From Pithys albifrons albifrons (taxonomy: Eukaryota; Chordata; Aves; Passeriformes; Thamnophilidae): a DNA stretch of 64,000 nucleotides. The notes beneath the pieces are model-generated. The model did no database searches. It had not been told where the DNA came from and saw only the letters and a list, made by a program, of their open reading frames with translations. The stretch spans positions 14,989,795 to 15,053,794 of the forward strand of contig NC_092459.1 in the NCBI RefSeq assembly GCF_047495875.1. The letters run 5' to 3'. Position numbers and translations under genes: made by a program. This document shows, piece by piece, positions 1 through 11,400 of this stretch (position 1 is the stretch's first letter; every line of letters begins with the position of its first letter).

Positions 1-120
1 ACAAAAGGTGACTCCTACAAATATCTATTGTAATTTGGATTCAAATTCTTTGCTCAAAACCAGGGATGCAATTCTCTCAGGTGAATTTTTCAGTTTCTGG
101 TAGAAGAGAAAAAGACCCCT

Positions 121-262
121 TAGCTGTTTTGGTTGGGGGGGTGGGGGGAGGGGGGTGTGTGGCTTGGTTTGGGTTTTTTGATTGTTGTTTGGTTTTGGCG
201 TGTTGGCTTTGGTTTTGTTGTTTTTGAGGGGGTTTGGTTTGGTGTTTTTTTTTATTGTTTAT
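121..262. repeat. G/T-rich low-complexity tract with a G-quadruplex core
   Basis: The plus strand is almost entirely G and T. Near 135-155 there are three runs of six or seven G separated by single bases (T, then A), which is enough to form G-quadruplexes. TTTGG- and TTTTG-type units follow up to about 260. The apparent 63-codon open frame here is a by-product of the base composition (Leu, Phe, Val and Gly only at its start) and is not a gene. Confidence 0.85.
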
Positions 263-3200
263 TTATCTTTTTTGCGAAGGGTGAGGCATTCTGTGACCAC
301 AGCTGAGGAGGAGAGGCAAGGATGCATTGAGCTTGGGCGCAGTATCAGCTCATCAGCTCAGCCAAGTCTGTAAGCATCAGCATATGAGCAAGATGCTGCA
401 ATGTGAATATTGACACATGGTCAAATGTTTCTCAGTAGCCCATGTGTGATGTTTAAAGATTCCTTTGTGGCTAAGGTCTAGTAAAAGGATACATTGCTTG
501 GCTAAAACAAAAAATGTTACACTACAGACAGAAATGGAACCTCTCCAAGTACTCCTGTTGTGCTGTACAAAGCAGCATCTCTCCTAGTTTATGCCATTTT
601 CCCTGGTGAGGGAAAAGACTTTTCCTGATACAGTAAACTATGCAGATAATGGAATAGCAGAGAGAATTCACAATAAATTTTTGGCTAAGCTTTGGGCTGT
701 GAAAACAGCTTAGTGGGTTTAGGACAAGTTTCATTCCCAGCAGTGGGTCCTGTGCCAGCCTTATTACTGCACTGCCATGTGGAAAATACTGGAAATAAAA
801 AGACTGATCCTTTGAAAAATGCTTTAGTGGACTTGATGAGACAGAATAAAAGAAGGGACAAGTTATGATGAATAGGGGTAGGGGGTGCTTGCTGACTGCC
901 TGCAGGTCATTCCCAAATCAGTTAAAACAGCTGCAGAAGGGAAAAAAGCAAGATAAAAATAAACAAAACAGATTTGCACCCATTATAATCACTGCCTTTG
1001 CCAGTCTTAGCAATGAAGACTGGCTTCCTGGGGTGAAAGAAGAAAGACTTCAGATTTCACAAACGAATATTAATAGAAATAATAGATGAATCTAAGAAAG
1101 AAAAACGACTAAGATGAATGCAACTTCCTTTTGGTGTGAACAGATGGGTCATGGAATAGTCTGAGGGGTAACTAATGGGACATTGATGCTTAATTGAACA
1201 AAATAGACAATTAGCAGCTGAAGAAAAATCTGTGGAACAGTAAATAATGCTAAGAGAAGGCCAGTTCTACACAGCACTTTGAGATTCATTATAAATAGTA
1301 CTTAGCAACTCACATATTAATATGTTGAACTACAAGGAAATTGGTCACATTTATAGGGCAAGATTCTATTTTAGCAATCAGTGATGTAGAAGATGATACA
1401 GGGTCACAGTAGCCAACCAATTGAGCACCCATTCCCTGCATTATTAAGTGTGGAAAGACCCCATGGGAACTTTTGAAGTAGAAACAAGGAAAATTATAAA
1501 GCAGTAGTAGTGAGGCTCTCCTTGGCACTAATGAGAGCATTACTGTCAGTTCTGGTGTCTGTGCTAAAGGTTATTAGAAAAGGCTGACAAGAGTTGTAAG
1601 AACCAGCCACATTCAGGCAAAACATGTTTTCAACTGGAGGATAAAGCTGTTTGATTTCTTTCGTGTATCCAACAGCGGGTTAAGAGGTGACTTTCTTGTA
1701 GTGTACAAGTACTGCCTTTGAGAGATTGTTTTTGAGTGAAAAAGGCTCTTCATCCCAACAGACAACATACAATTTAGTAGTTTGAATTAACAAGAATTTT
1801 TTATAAAAATACCTTCTTACAGCAGTTAATTTTATAGGCATTTCACGCATTACTCATCTCTTAATGTCTTCAAATAAAGACTGGATTGTTCTTCAAAAGA
1901 CAGGTTCTCAATCTTGACCACGAGTTATGGGCTTTATTCAGGTATTACCAAGCAATATTTTCTGTTTTGTGTTGTGTTGTAGGTCAGAAGTATAAGGGAT
2001 AGCACTCATTTCTGACCTTAAAACATAAGTCAGCATTGGGAAAGTTCTAAAAGTACATTGCAAACATACAAGTAGTAGCAATTTCTAAGAATTCTCATCA
2101 AAATGTCAGTTGTGCTTAACAAGTTTCTGCCTCCATTGGACTTTAATAAATTTTAGAGGGCTTCATTTTCATTATTTTGAACCTCAGAGATGCAGAACAA
2201 GAATCCAGCTTTACCTTTTGACTGAATAGCTCTTCTTTGCTAAAAAGAAAGTGACCCATGCTTTGTCTTCCCACACAGAATGACACAAGTTCTTCAAGTA
2301 CATTTCTCACATTATTACGTAAAATCCCTTGATTAGCTCTTGCAGGCCCAGGAACCATGATTTAAGCGTTGTTAAAACGAATAATGACATGAGATCAGGT
2401 GATTACATACTTACAGGTACCAAACGTTCATCGTTAAGTGCAAGGACATATATAAGGAGTTGCGTAATCTAAATAGCACCAAGTCCTTATGACCATCTGC
2501 TTGCCCTATTTTTTCACATTTGATTTCATTTTTTAATAATGCTGATGCCAGAGGTGCTACTTAAGAAGCTCGGAGAGGTGGGAGCAGTGAGTTCCATCAG
2601 CTTTGTAATAAATGGGTGTGTAAAAGGAAACCAGCCATAGGGCAAGCATTAGGAGGTGAGATATTGAGAACACCTGCTCCTCCCTCAGCACACTTGTGAT
2701 TAAATATTTTACTTAGCATGTGAACTGAAATGTGTTATGTTAAACTGGGGTCAGAAGGCACAATGTAATTATGGTTGTAATTAATATTACAGAGGCCAAA
2801 CCAGAGAGAAATCATATTGGAAATGACTATGTGTAGCTGCAAGAAAGAGTAAATCTGCTTGGGTAAGGAATTGCATTTTGGGTGGGGATGATAAAGAATG
2901 TTTTACTGGAATTCTCCAAAACTGCAATGGTAATATTTCTCTTCAGGAAAGCATTAATTTCTTTGTTCTTTAAAATTCTGTCAGTAAAACACAAGAATAA
3001 ATTTTAAAATACTCCAAACATCTTCAAGGTATTCTGATTTCTTGACATGGTCTGAATACTTTTGTGTGAGTCAGTGCTGAAGTATTTCTTCATTTCCTAA
3101 CAATTTTTACACCTTTCCTTGAGAAATACCTACGGTGTCTCTCACCTCAGGGCTGTATGAACCATGGCTACTTGTGCCTGAAGACAGATCACAGAATACA

Positions 3201-3420
3201 CACACACACATTCCAGGTCTGTGCAACTGGTCTGTGCTTAAGCATCTTTAATAATCCTCAATCATTTCATTATGCAAATTTAAAGGTTTAGTCCTTTTTT
3301 TTTAAAGTAATTCATGGAACAAGGTTCAAAGATGAAATTTCACACATTTTCTACTACAACAGCTGCACAATTTAGAGCCAGTGCTGATAAAGAGAAGAAG
3401 AGGGAGAATTAATGTTCTAG
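263..3420. other. Unique AT-rich non-coding DNA
   Basis: No gene, RNA or interspersed repeat is recognised here. Open frames on both strands are at most 76 codons and have no domain-like composition. The only simple repeat is a short (AC)n run at about 3198-3210. A TATATAAGG string near 2450 has no supporting promoter context. Confidence 0.6.
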
Positions 3421-3971
3421 TGTAGTGAGGCTTAACCCCAGCTGGTAGCTAAACATCACCAAGCTGCTCAGTCACTTTCACATGAAAAATGGTGAGTTGA
3501 GCTAGACAGTTCAGCAGGTAAAGCAAAAGCCAAGAACACAAGTGAAACAGGTAAGGAATTAATTCAGTACTTCTAATCCACAGGGAGGTAGTCATCTCCA
3601 GGAAAGCAGGTCTCATCATCCATAATGGTGACATGTGAAGACAAATGCCAATTCTCTGAATGTCCCCTGCTTCTTGCTCCCTCCCTGGACTTTTACTGCT
3701 GAGTGCAGCATCTCTTGGTGTGGGGTATTGCTTTGGTCACTTTGGGCCAGCTGCCCCAGCTGTCTCTCCAGCCACTCTCTTGTGCACCTTCAGCTTCTAC
3801 CTGTTCAGGAAGTCTAAAGAGCAAAAAAGGCCTTGATTATGTGCAAGCACTACTCAGCAGTAACTAAATCATGCCTGTGTTATCAACACAGTTTTCCGTA
3901 CAAATCCAAACCATAGCCCCATAGCAGTTACTATGAAAATCACTAACTCTATTGCAGAAAATCCCAATACA
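3421..3971 (-). mobile_element. Solo LTR of an avian endogenous retrovirus, family A (copy 1)
   Basis: Read on the minus strand this is a degraded long terminal repeat of the same family as those at 7891, 27979 and 51741. Shared landmarks on the plus strand are the CTTAACCCCAGCTGG start, the block around 'aggtaaagcaaaagcc', the block 'catctccaggaaagcagg', and the end block 'atagccccatagcagttac' followed by 'actctattgcagaaaa'. It begins with TG and ends with CA. Flanks TTCTAG and TTCTTC match at 4 of 6 positions, a decayed target duplication at best. No internal gag-pol-env sequence is attached, so this is a solo LTR made by LTR-LTR recombination. The family resembles the TguLTR5-type repeats of passerines; the exact name is from memory and uncertain. 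Confidence 0.85.
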
Positions 3972-5486
3972 TTCTTCATTCTTTTTCAGGTCTATGTATT
4001 GCATTATTATTATATTTTTTAAAATAAAATTAGTATTTTTACATTAGTATATATGTACAAGCTCTTAATATTTATAAGACTAAATTCTTCAAGTAAATCA
4101 AGTACCATAAGAAGCAATAAGTAAGTTCTAAATGAATAAAGTAGATAAATGCAACTGCTCTCAGCACAGTACTCAAAAGCATCTAAATGAAGCCAGAAAG
4201 TCTGGTTTCTTACCAGAAACTGTAATCAAAGTTCGGGGCAGATCCTGAGCACATTTGTATTCTACTGTCCTTATCTATCTCAAGAAGCACTTAACACCAC
4301 AGAATTACCCTACAGGACAATTACTGGGAGAGATGAGATGCCACCACCCTTTTATCTTGTAATCAGTAACAATTATCATATAGAGAGGCAAGTATAAAAT
4401 ATGCTATGTATTAGACCCCAACCCTAAAAGTTCAAGTCCTGAACCTTTCGATTTTTGACTGAAAAAGAAAGGACATTGTAATTAATTTTGACTGTTGAGC
4501 AGCCATGTTACTGGAATCAGAAAAGAAATTTTACCTAAGTTTGACTTTAACAATTCCCTGTGCTGATGTGTTATGCAATCTAATCTCATAATTTATAATT
4601 TGAAAGATATTTGTTGTTTTTGAAGGTTAGCCTTTTTTAATTAATTGAAAGGTCACTTCCTCATATAGCATAGGATAGATTGTGATGCCTACAATCAGTC
4701 TCATATGCTGATGGAAAAGCTTAAGTTGTATAAAATTTTGTGACTTTACCTGTTTGCTTTTCCCTTACAGGTATCTGCCACAGCTTACTTTTACAACAGC
4801 AACCATCACCAGTTAAAACAAGGAAGCAGTTTCTTCCAGTGACATATACTCTGTGTGTTTATATGAAGCTATTCATATGATCATTTCAACCGAAAAGTCA
4901 GTATATTGCTTGGCTTTCTAGCAGGAACTGGATAACTAAAAGGCTGTTGTCCTAGTGTCAAAGGTGTGTCTTTATCCCTCCTGTCATAATTATTCCAGGT
5001 ATGATCAGGTTTTGAATTTCAAGTTTTAAATCAGCTGCACTTGGTTAATTCATGCTCTGTAGAGCACAGAAACTAAATTCCTAACATACCATCCAGAATC
5101 AAGTACAGAAAGTTGCATTACAAGCTCACAGTTGCAAAAATAACAAATATACAGGAATTATGCAGTGACAGAATTGAGTTCACACATGGACTTATGTAAT
5201 TATCTAATTCTATACCACTCTATATTTTTCTTTTTGGCAATCTTTAAAACACAGAGAGACAGTAAATCAAAACAGAATAAACATTTAGCTTTTCTTTTTA
5301 TTCTTCCTACTAAGATCAGCAAAGTCCTTTTGTATGACTTGCCTGCAATCTTTTCTCACACTCCCACCATATGAACTTTTTACTTCCTTCTCAAGCTTCA
5401 TAAAGTAGAATATGACAGTCTAACACATATAATTGTGATATCCCCACTAAAGAAACACGAAAACTCATAGGCCCACCCTATAGAAG
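3972..5486. other. Unique AT-rich non-coding DNA
   Basis: No gene or repeat is recognised. The stretch is AT-rich, with short T runs and a TTAATTAATT string near 4640. The pyrimidine-rich 'ttttcccttacag' at about 4760 looks like a splice acceptor but is not followed by a convincing open exon. Confidence 0.55.
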
Positions 5487-6013
5487 TCCTAACTAATCTG
5501 GTGGCCTTCTTTGGTGGAGTGACTGTGTCAATGGACAAGTGATGTTATCTACATAGACTTCTGTAAGGCCTTTGATACATTCCCCCCAACATTCTTACCT
5601 CTGAACTGGAGAAATATGGGCTTGAAGGATGGATTTTTAGATGGATGAGTAACTGACTGACCATGTCCACAGAGTGCCATTCAATGGTTCAATGTTCAAG
5701 TGAAAAGCAGTAATGAGAGGTTGTTTCTCAGTAGTACAGGATGGGACAATTACTACTTGATACCTTCATCAGCTGTGTAGGCAGGGGGATTGACTGCACC
5801 CTCAGCAAATTTGCAGATGAGACCAAGCTGAGTGGTGCAGTTGATATGCTGGAGGAAAGGGATGCCATCTATGGGTCCTTTATAGGCTTCAGGAGTGGAT
5901 TCGTGCAAACTTGATGATCACAAGGTCAAGTACAAGGTCCTGAACCTTTGCTGGTTCAATCCTCAATATCAATAAAGACTGGGGGACACAATAAATCTTC
6001 ACTGAGAGCAACC
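5487..6013 (+). mobile_element. CR1 LINE fragment, reverse-transcriptase part of ORF2
   Basis: The plus strand aligns by eye with the RT region of avian CR1 non-LTR retrotransposons. Recognisable pieces are 'ctggtggccttct', then 'gacttctgtaaggccttt' (encoding the D-F-C-K-A-F-D motif of the RT palm), then 'caccctcagcaaatttgcag' with 'atgagaccaagctg' (the F-A-D-D-T-K-L region, with the catalytic second Asp region altered), and finally 'aaggtcctgaacctttg'. Stops and indels break the frame, and part of the segment between the two RT blocks is missing. It is truncated at both ends: no 5' UTR, endonuclease or 3' UTR is seen. This is an old, dead copy. Confidence 0.9.
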
Positions 6014-6049
6014 CACTCTCCATCATGAAACTCCTTCCATGATACACTT

Positions 6050-6362
6050 CATCATCATCATGGCTAGGCCTCGTGAAGGAAGATTTGGGAAGGGCTCTAC
6101 CCACATGGGTGTGCCCTTCAAGCCTGTGCAGTGGATTTTTTAGGTGAGGCACAGCATGCACAGAACTGGCCCCACCCTTTAACTCCTGAGGTTCATCTGC
6201 CACGGCCAAGCGAGCTTTGACGGTGACAGTGAAGTCCTCAGGACTAGAACTTACAACACCCTGGTATTCCCAGGAGGTTTCCCATCCAAGTACTAACCAG
6301 GGCTGGCCCTGCTTAGCTTCCAAGATCTGATGGGATCAGGTGTCAGGGTGGCATTTAACTGC
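6050..6362 (-). mobile_element. SINE with a 5S rRNA-derived head and a (GAT)n tail
   Basis: On the minus strand, 6362 down to 6250 is homologous to 5S rRNA from its first nucleotides to its 3' end. A roughly 200-bp body of unrecognised origin follows, ending in CATGATGATGATG at 6050-6062. The element is bounded by direct repeats at 6035-6049 (TTCCATGATACACTT) and 6363-6377 (CTCCATGATCCACTT), identical at 13 of 15 positions, as expected of a target-site duplication made by reverse transcription. A 5' end at the 5S start, plus the duplication, argue for a complete retroposed element rather than a random 5S pseudogene. The (GAT)n tail differs from the CR1 type and resembles tails of RTE-clade LINEs, so mobilisation by an RTE (such as AviRTE in some birds) is an inference. 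It lies 36 bp past the end of the CR1 fragment. The 144-codon open frame across it is incidental. Confidence 0.8.
6250..6362 (-). pseudogene. 5S rRNA-like sequence (head of the SINE)
   Basis: The reverse complement carries the hallmark 5S blocks 'ggaagctaagcaggg', 'tggttagtacttggatggg' and 'cctgggaataccagggtg'. These include the internal control region: the A-box part is nearly intact, and the C-box part has a few substitutions (gaaacctcctggg instead of the usual gagaccgcctggg). The length is about 113 nt against about 120 for functional 5S. No T-run terminator follows; the sequence runs straight into the SINE body. It is therefore not a working ribosomal gene, but it could have served as a type 1 RNA polymerase III promoter for the element. 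Confidence 0.88.
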
Positions 6363-6377
6363 CTCCATGATCCACTT

Positions 6378-7890
6378 AAACCAGATCTTTTAACACAGTT
6401 GTTAACCATAACTATATCATATGATGCATCTGCATTCCAAATTAGGGGTTTAGAGTTAACTTTATCAAAATTTCAGTATACCACTAGTGTTCCATCAACA
6501 TTAGACTACTAGACACCACAATAAATAAAGAAAATATAAATTATCATATGTAATTAAAATATTCCAAAAAATCCACAGATCAAATTACTTACTGTCAGAA
6601 AGCTAACAATCCTCTAAATAAAATCAGTTCTCCAGCATTTAGTTGAGCTTTCAGTCACAACATCCAATTTATCAAGACAAAAAAACCCTCTTTTCAGGGG
6701 CCTATGCCTCTTATGAAATAAATTTTAATTTAATAAAAGATGTTCATATCATCGTATAAGCTCATTGTTAGGAATGTGGAAGGTAGAACAGCCCAAAATG
6801 ATGAAATGCACACAGAAAAAAAATTAGCCATTTTAGTTTACACTAAAAGAAGATTATTCTTTAAAAATAATACTACTTCAAATCCTGCTCCTAAAACATC
6901 TAAATTTAAATAACCTTCTTCTCTAAAATCATTGTCATTGGAACATCTAATAAAAAGATCAGGTAAAGCCAAGACTTGCCTAAAATGCTGTCACCCTATA
7001 TGGTTGAAAACTGAAGATTCATACTTATGACCATTGCAGTGAATTCTTAATGAATAAATGACCAGTGTAGGGATGATCCATGTATGTGAGGGTTGGAAGA
7101 GAGGGTGGAACCAGCAGACAAAGAAGTTTAGGTTGTTATAAACCTGTGTTGCTTTCAATGACTTTATTGTTTCTAACCTCTGGAATTTGCTGTTTTTTCC
7201 TGAAAGATGGTGAAGGGAACATATGCCCCAAAATGAGTCTGCTGCAGTCAGTAATATCAGCTGGAAATTCACTCTTACTGCAGAATGGTCAAACTGTACA
7301 CAACAGAAGAGATGAAACCATGTTGCTTGCTTCTGTGAAGGTAATATTTTATTTTAACACTCCTATCCCTGCTCCAGACACCATCTCTAGTGTCTTGTCT
7401 GCCTATACTTGTGGTGTTTTCACATATGAGTACACACCTGTGTTCAGAGGTACACCAATGAACCCTGCCTGATGTGGGTTTCTGTTATATCAGAACATCA
7501 CAAGGTTGTAAAATTGTTTAAATAAAGATTGCAGCCTCCAAGAAGAAAACTCATGTCAGTAATTGTGAGTAACAATTTATGCCATTTGGCAAACAATTTC
7601 AATATCTCTTCCTTTTTTATTATTTGATCAAGTACAGTTACAATTTCTGGGGCATTTTATTTTAAGATCCATCTTTCATGTTGCAAGGTTGAAATAATTA
7701 CCTCACTGGAGCCAATGATAATGTTGTCTTTGACCTAATGGCACATAGATTTAAACCTCACATTCTTTTAATGTGCCAAGTGATGGCAAATTGTAGGTGT
7801 TTAACAAATATGTAGATAATAGTAGCTCACAACAACTATATTTAAGAATCCTGAATATATATCTCAGCCATGCTTATTTTTATAGCTGGC
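6378..7890. other. Unique AT-rich non-coding DNA
   Basis: No recognised gene or repeat. The longest open frame (7080-7472, plus strand, 130 codons) has no recognisable domain and no flanking signals that support translation. Confidence 0.55.
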
Positions 7891-8427
7891 TGTCCTGGTT
7901 TTTGCAAGCATGGAGTTAATTTTCTTTCTGGAACAGTGCTGTGTCTTATATTTAGGATGAGAGAAAAGCTGATAACACACCAATGTTTGGGTTGTTGCTG
8001 ATCAGGACTTGCACTAAGACAAGAACTTTTCAGCTTCCCCTGCTGCCCTGCCAGTGAGGAGTTGGGGGTTGCATGACAACCTGGGAGGGGACATAGGGAA
8101 CAGCTGATCCTGACTGATCAAAGGAATATTCCCTACCACATGGTGTCATGCTGAACAACAAAACTAGGGGAGTCAGCTGGGGAGTGATGGCCCTCTGTTC
8201 AGGGACTGGTTGGGCATTGGTCAGTGGCTGGTGAAGAATAGCATTATGCATCACTCGTTTTGTGTATTCTTTTGCTATTATTGTTTTCCCTTCATTTTCT
8301 GTCCTATTAAAGTGTCTTTATCTCAATGCATGAATTTTACCTTTTCTCTGATTCTTTTCCCCATCCCACTGGAGGTGAGTGAGTGAATGGCTGGGTATTT
8401 AGCTGCATGTCAGGGTAAACGACAACA
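7891..8427 (+). mobile_element. Solo LTR of an avian endogenous retrovirus, family A (copy 2)
   Basis: Plus-strand copy of the family A LTR, starting TGTCCTGGTTTTTGC and ending near ACGACAACA. Landmarks shared with the 27979 copy include 'ggagttaattttctt', 'gctgtgt', the drop-in 'accacatggtgtcatgctga', and the terminal 'gttttcccttcattttctgtcctattaaa'. ATTAAA at 8306-8311 is in the position of the retroviral polyadenylation signal. Flanking pentamers CTGGC (7886-7890) and CTGGT (8428-8432) match at 4 of 5, a plausible 5-bp target duplication. No internal viral sequence is attached. Confidence 0.88.
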
Positions 8428-11400
8428 CTGGTAAACTATTCTGCTCAAATGAATAATCTCTTTGAAACCAGCAAGACTTGGAGGGGCTTAAATTTAGCAT
8501 ATCATACATGTCTCTGTAGAGCTGGAGCCACAGCCTGAGTAACAGAACATTCCTAATGTTCCCCAGGATAAGCATGGAAAAGTGACTTGAACAAATCATT
8601 AGATGACCACAGAAAAATGACTTAAGGATGTGACCCTCACAGACCTGATTTCCTGTAGGCTGCAGAAGAACAGCAGTAAAAGCACTTAGAATAAAAGCTG
8701 TCTGTTTCTCTAGCCTTTGGAAAAAAATTGGGACAATTTTCTTTATGCTTGCATTTTTTACTGCATTTTTTACTACAGAAAGATAATTCTCACCAAAATA
8801 TCTGCAGGCTTAAACATTTAACACACTATTTTGGTGATTTTTATAAGATCTAGTTACTACAGTAGGATACAGATAGAGAAACAAGGCTTGCAGCTAGTTT
8901 TATTCAGTTCTACTAACAATTTGAAGGCTATTATACAGAAAATACACCAGTGATATCAGTGTCCTTGTAATATTCATAAAGGTGCCATCTAGGTTCAGCA
9001 GCAGTCTCGTATTTGTACCCAGGAGCTATTTTCCCCCCAACTTGCTGTTATTTTTGCAACTCTAAAACATGAATCATGTAGAGAGCCTTTTTGCAGAAAC
9101 ACATTTTTATCCACCAACAGCAGCTCCTTACATTTGCCACAACATTCCCTCAAACCACATATTGTTATGAGGGTGCTGCTGTTGGTTAAATGCTATTATA
9201 CAAATAACATTAATCATATGTGCCAGCATTTAATTCTAATTACTATGCTCTCTGCTTCTCTTTTCCTTTCCTCTGTCTTTCCCCCAGTAACTCTCAAAAG
9301 AGGAACTGAAGACCCACTGTTTCTGTGCCCTTCCTGAAGACCAAAGGAGGAACAGAGCAATCCCCCTGTGAGCTCTGACACCAGTTAAAGGGAAAAAAAA
9401 TAAAAGGCGCTTTCAACTAAGAGAAATAAGAATCTCTCATAAAAAAACCAATGTTTTCAGATTTGATTTACAGCAGCAGCAATATTTAAATGCACTGTTT
9501 CAATGAATTAAAGCACCAAAGCTTGCAAGATAGCTGCTGCTAGCAGTGTCCACAAAGTACTCAGCTGTGACTGACTGGTGGTTTCAAAGGTTTTTGCTGA
9601 GCATGTAAGGATGGGGAATGCTGATAAGCTGCACCATCACACTGTATACCAATTCTCTAGGCTGAAAGAGGTCTCATTGCTACAGTTTCCAACAATGGTC
9701 AACAGCTGGAGTCCTTGGACTCGCAACATCACAAATGACTCTTTTGAAGAACAGAGGAAAATCAAACAAAAGACAAGTAGTAACTCTGCACACCTCTACA
9801 GCATGAGGCAAATGTCTATGAAGTGTCAGGCTTCATTATCATTTGGGATACCCACATCCTCTGCTTTCCTCCTGGGTGAATGATCTACTATATCCTTTCT
9901 ATCTTTTTCCAAAATTAGACATTACTGCTACCATTGGCTTTTTATATATCTAGAGAGAGAGAAAGTGACCACAACTTCTGCTCTTTGCAGCCAGGTGACT
10001 GCTCTCCACCTGAGTTAATTCTATGCTGAGTAGATCTACTGGATCTGATGCTCTTGGAAAACCCAGGCTCACAGATACTGATGGTGTGAATCACTGTGTT
10101 GGAGTCAACAAGTCAAAATCTGTGAGCTACTACTTCTTGTCTCCTTTTATAATAACTTCTCTGATTAATGCTACACAACTTTTTTTTTTTTAACTAAATG
10201 GTAGGGGCTCATTTTCATTCTTTAAGTGAGAACCAGATACCTGACTTGAGACACTGATAACCTATACTAATTACGTCCACCGTAGGCCAGAAGCACCCCA
10301 TTGTCTGTGAATGCCAGGTATGTCTGAGTGTCCCTGCACAGGCCAATGTGTCCAGCATCCTGGACTATCAATATGATGATTCATAACACCAGTGAGTACC
10401 ATCAAATTATTAACTAGCACTACAATACTACTGTCTTCTCTCATACTCTTGTTGCATCCTCAGTTTGTTTCTTACACACTGAGATGCTTTCAGTATGTTG
10501 ACCACTGTGACATCTGACCAAGGGGTCAGAGTGAAATCAGGGAACAGTTCCTTGCAGAGCACAGTTTCTTGAGGGAAGACAGCTTTCTATGGATCAGACT
10601 GAGGACAAAGCCCTCTTTCTCTGTGCTTTGTTTCTTGCTGAAGTCTGTGTCCCTGCATGCCTATCTCCCGTGCTGAACTTCTTCTCCAAGTTCACTCTTT
10701 GCTTGGACTGTTTATAAAAAAGTGGGACTTGACCACCTTGGAAGGTTTATGGATACAACCAGATACCTTAATTTCCTTTCTGAAAACAGTTCAGAACTAT
10801 GATTTCACATCAACCTTCCTGCTACGTATGTAAAGTTTTTTCCCCATCTTTCTGGTCAGCATTTCAGAGCCTGAAAAATGACATTTGTTTTCGTGTGTCG
10901 TTGTCATGTGCAGATAGTGAGCTCAGGTTGTTTGTAGTTCTGATAACAGTTAGGCGTCTCCTTGACTCCTTTTTTAAAGAAGGAATGAGGCCAGTTTTCT
11001 GAGGAAAATTCCCCCTCAAATGACCTAGGTAGATTTTAAAATCTTTGCTTTTTTGAATAAAAAGCATTTATTAGCTGTCTTGGTGCTCAGATATGGTTAG
11101 GCAACAGCAGGGCCTAGTAGAATCAAACTGATAAGATTTTGATTTTTCAAGCATAGAATGAATGTTTATTGATAAGATATAGCAGAGTCGGCATAATGTG
11201 GATGAATTAAGAGAGCAGAAAAAACAGAGTTGCATTTTTCATTCTTGCACTCATTTTTTCTACTTTATTGTTAGTGTGAGAACCTGCTGTGGGAGGACTG
11301 CAACTCAATTTCCTTCACCTGCTGTACTTAGCAGATCTATTCCACTCCTGGCTCACCTGCATCCATTTTCTCAAGTGTCTGTACAATCAGGCACTTCTCC

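Noticed and set aside
2448..2456. TATATAAGG as a promoter
   Set aside because: An isolated TATA-like string in AT-rich DNA with no initiator, CpG island or downstream gene.
5889..6323. Minus-strand open frame of 144 codons
   Set aside because: It runs across the 5S-derived SINE and into the CR1 relic, so it is not a protein gene.
6250..6362. Functional 5S rRNA gene
   Set aside because: Several substitutions, a shortened 5' part and no T-run terminator. It is joined to a SINE body and framed by a target duplication.
7080..7472. Plus-strand open frame of 130 codons
   Set aside because: No recognisable domain, no splice or promoter context, composition like the surrounding DNA. A frame of this length is expected by chance in 64 kb read in six frames.
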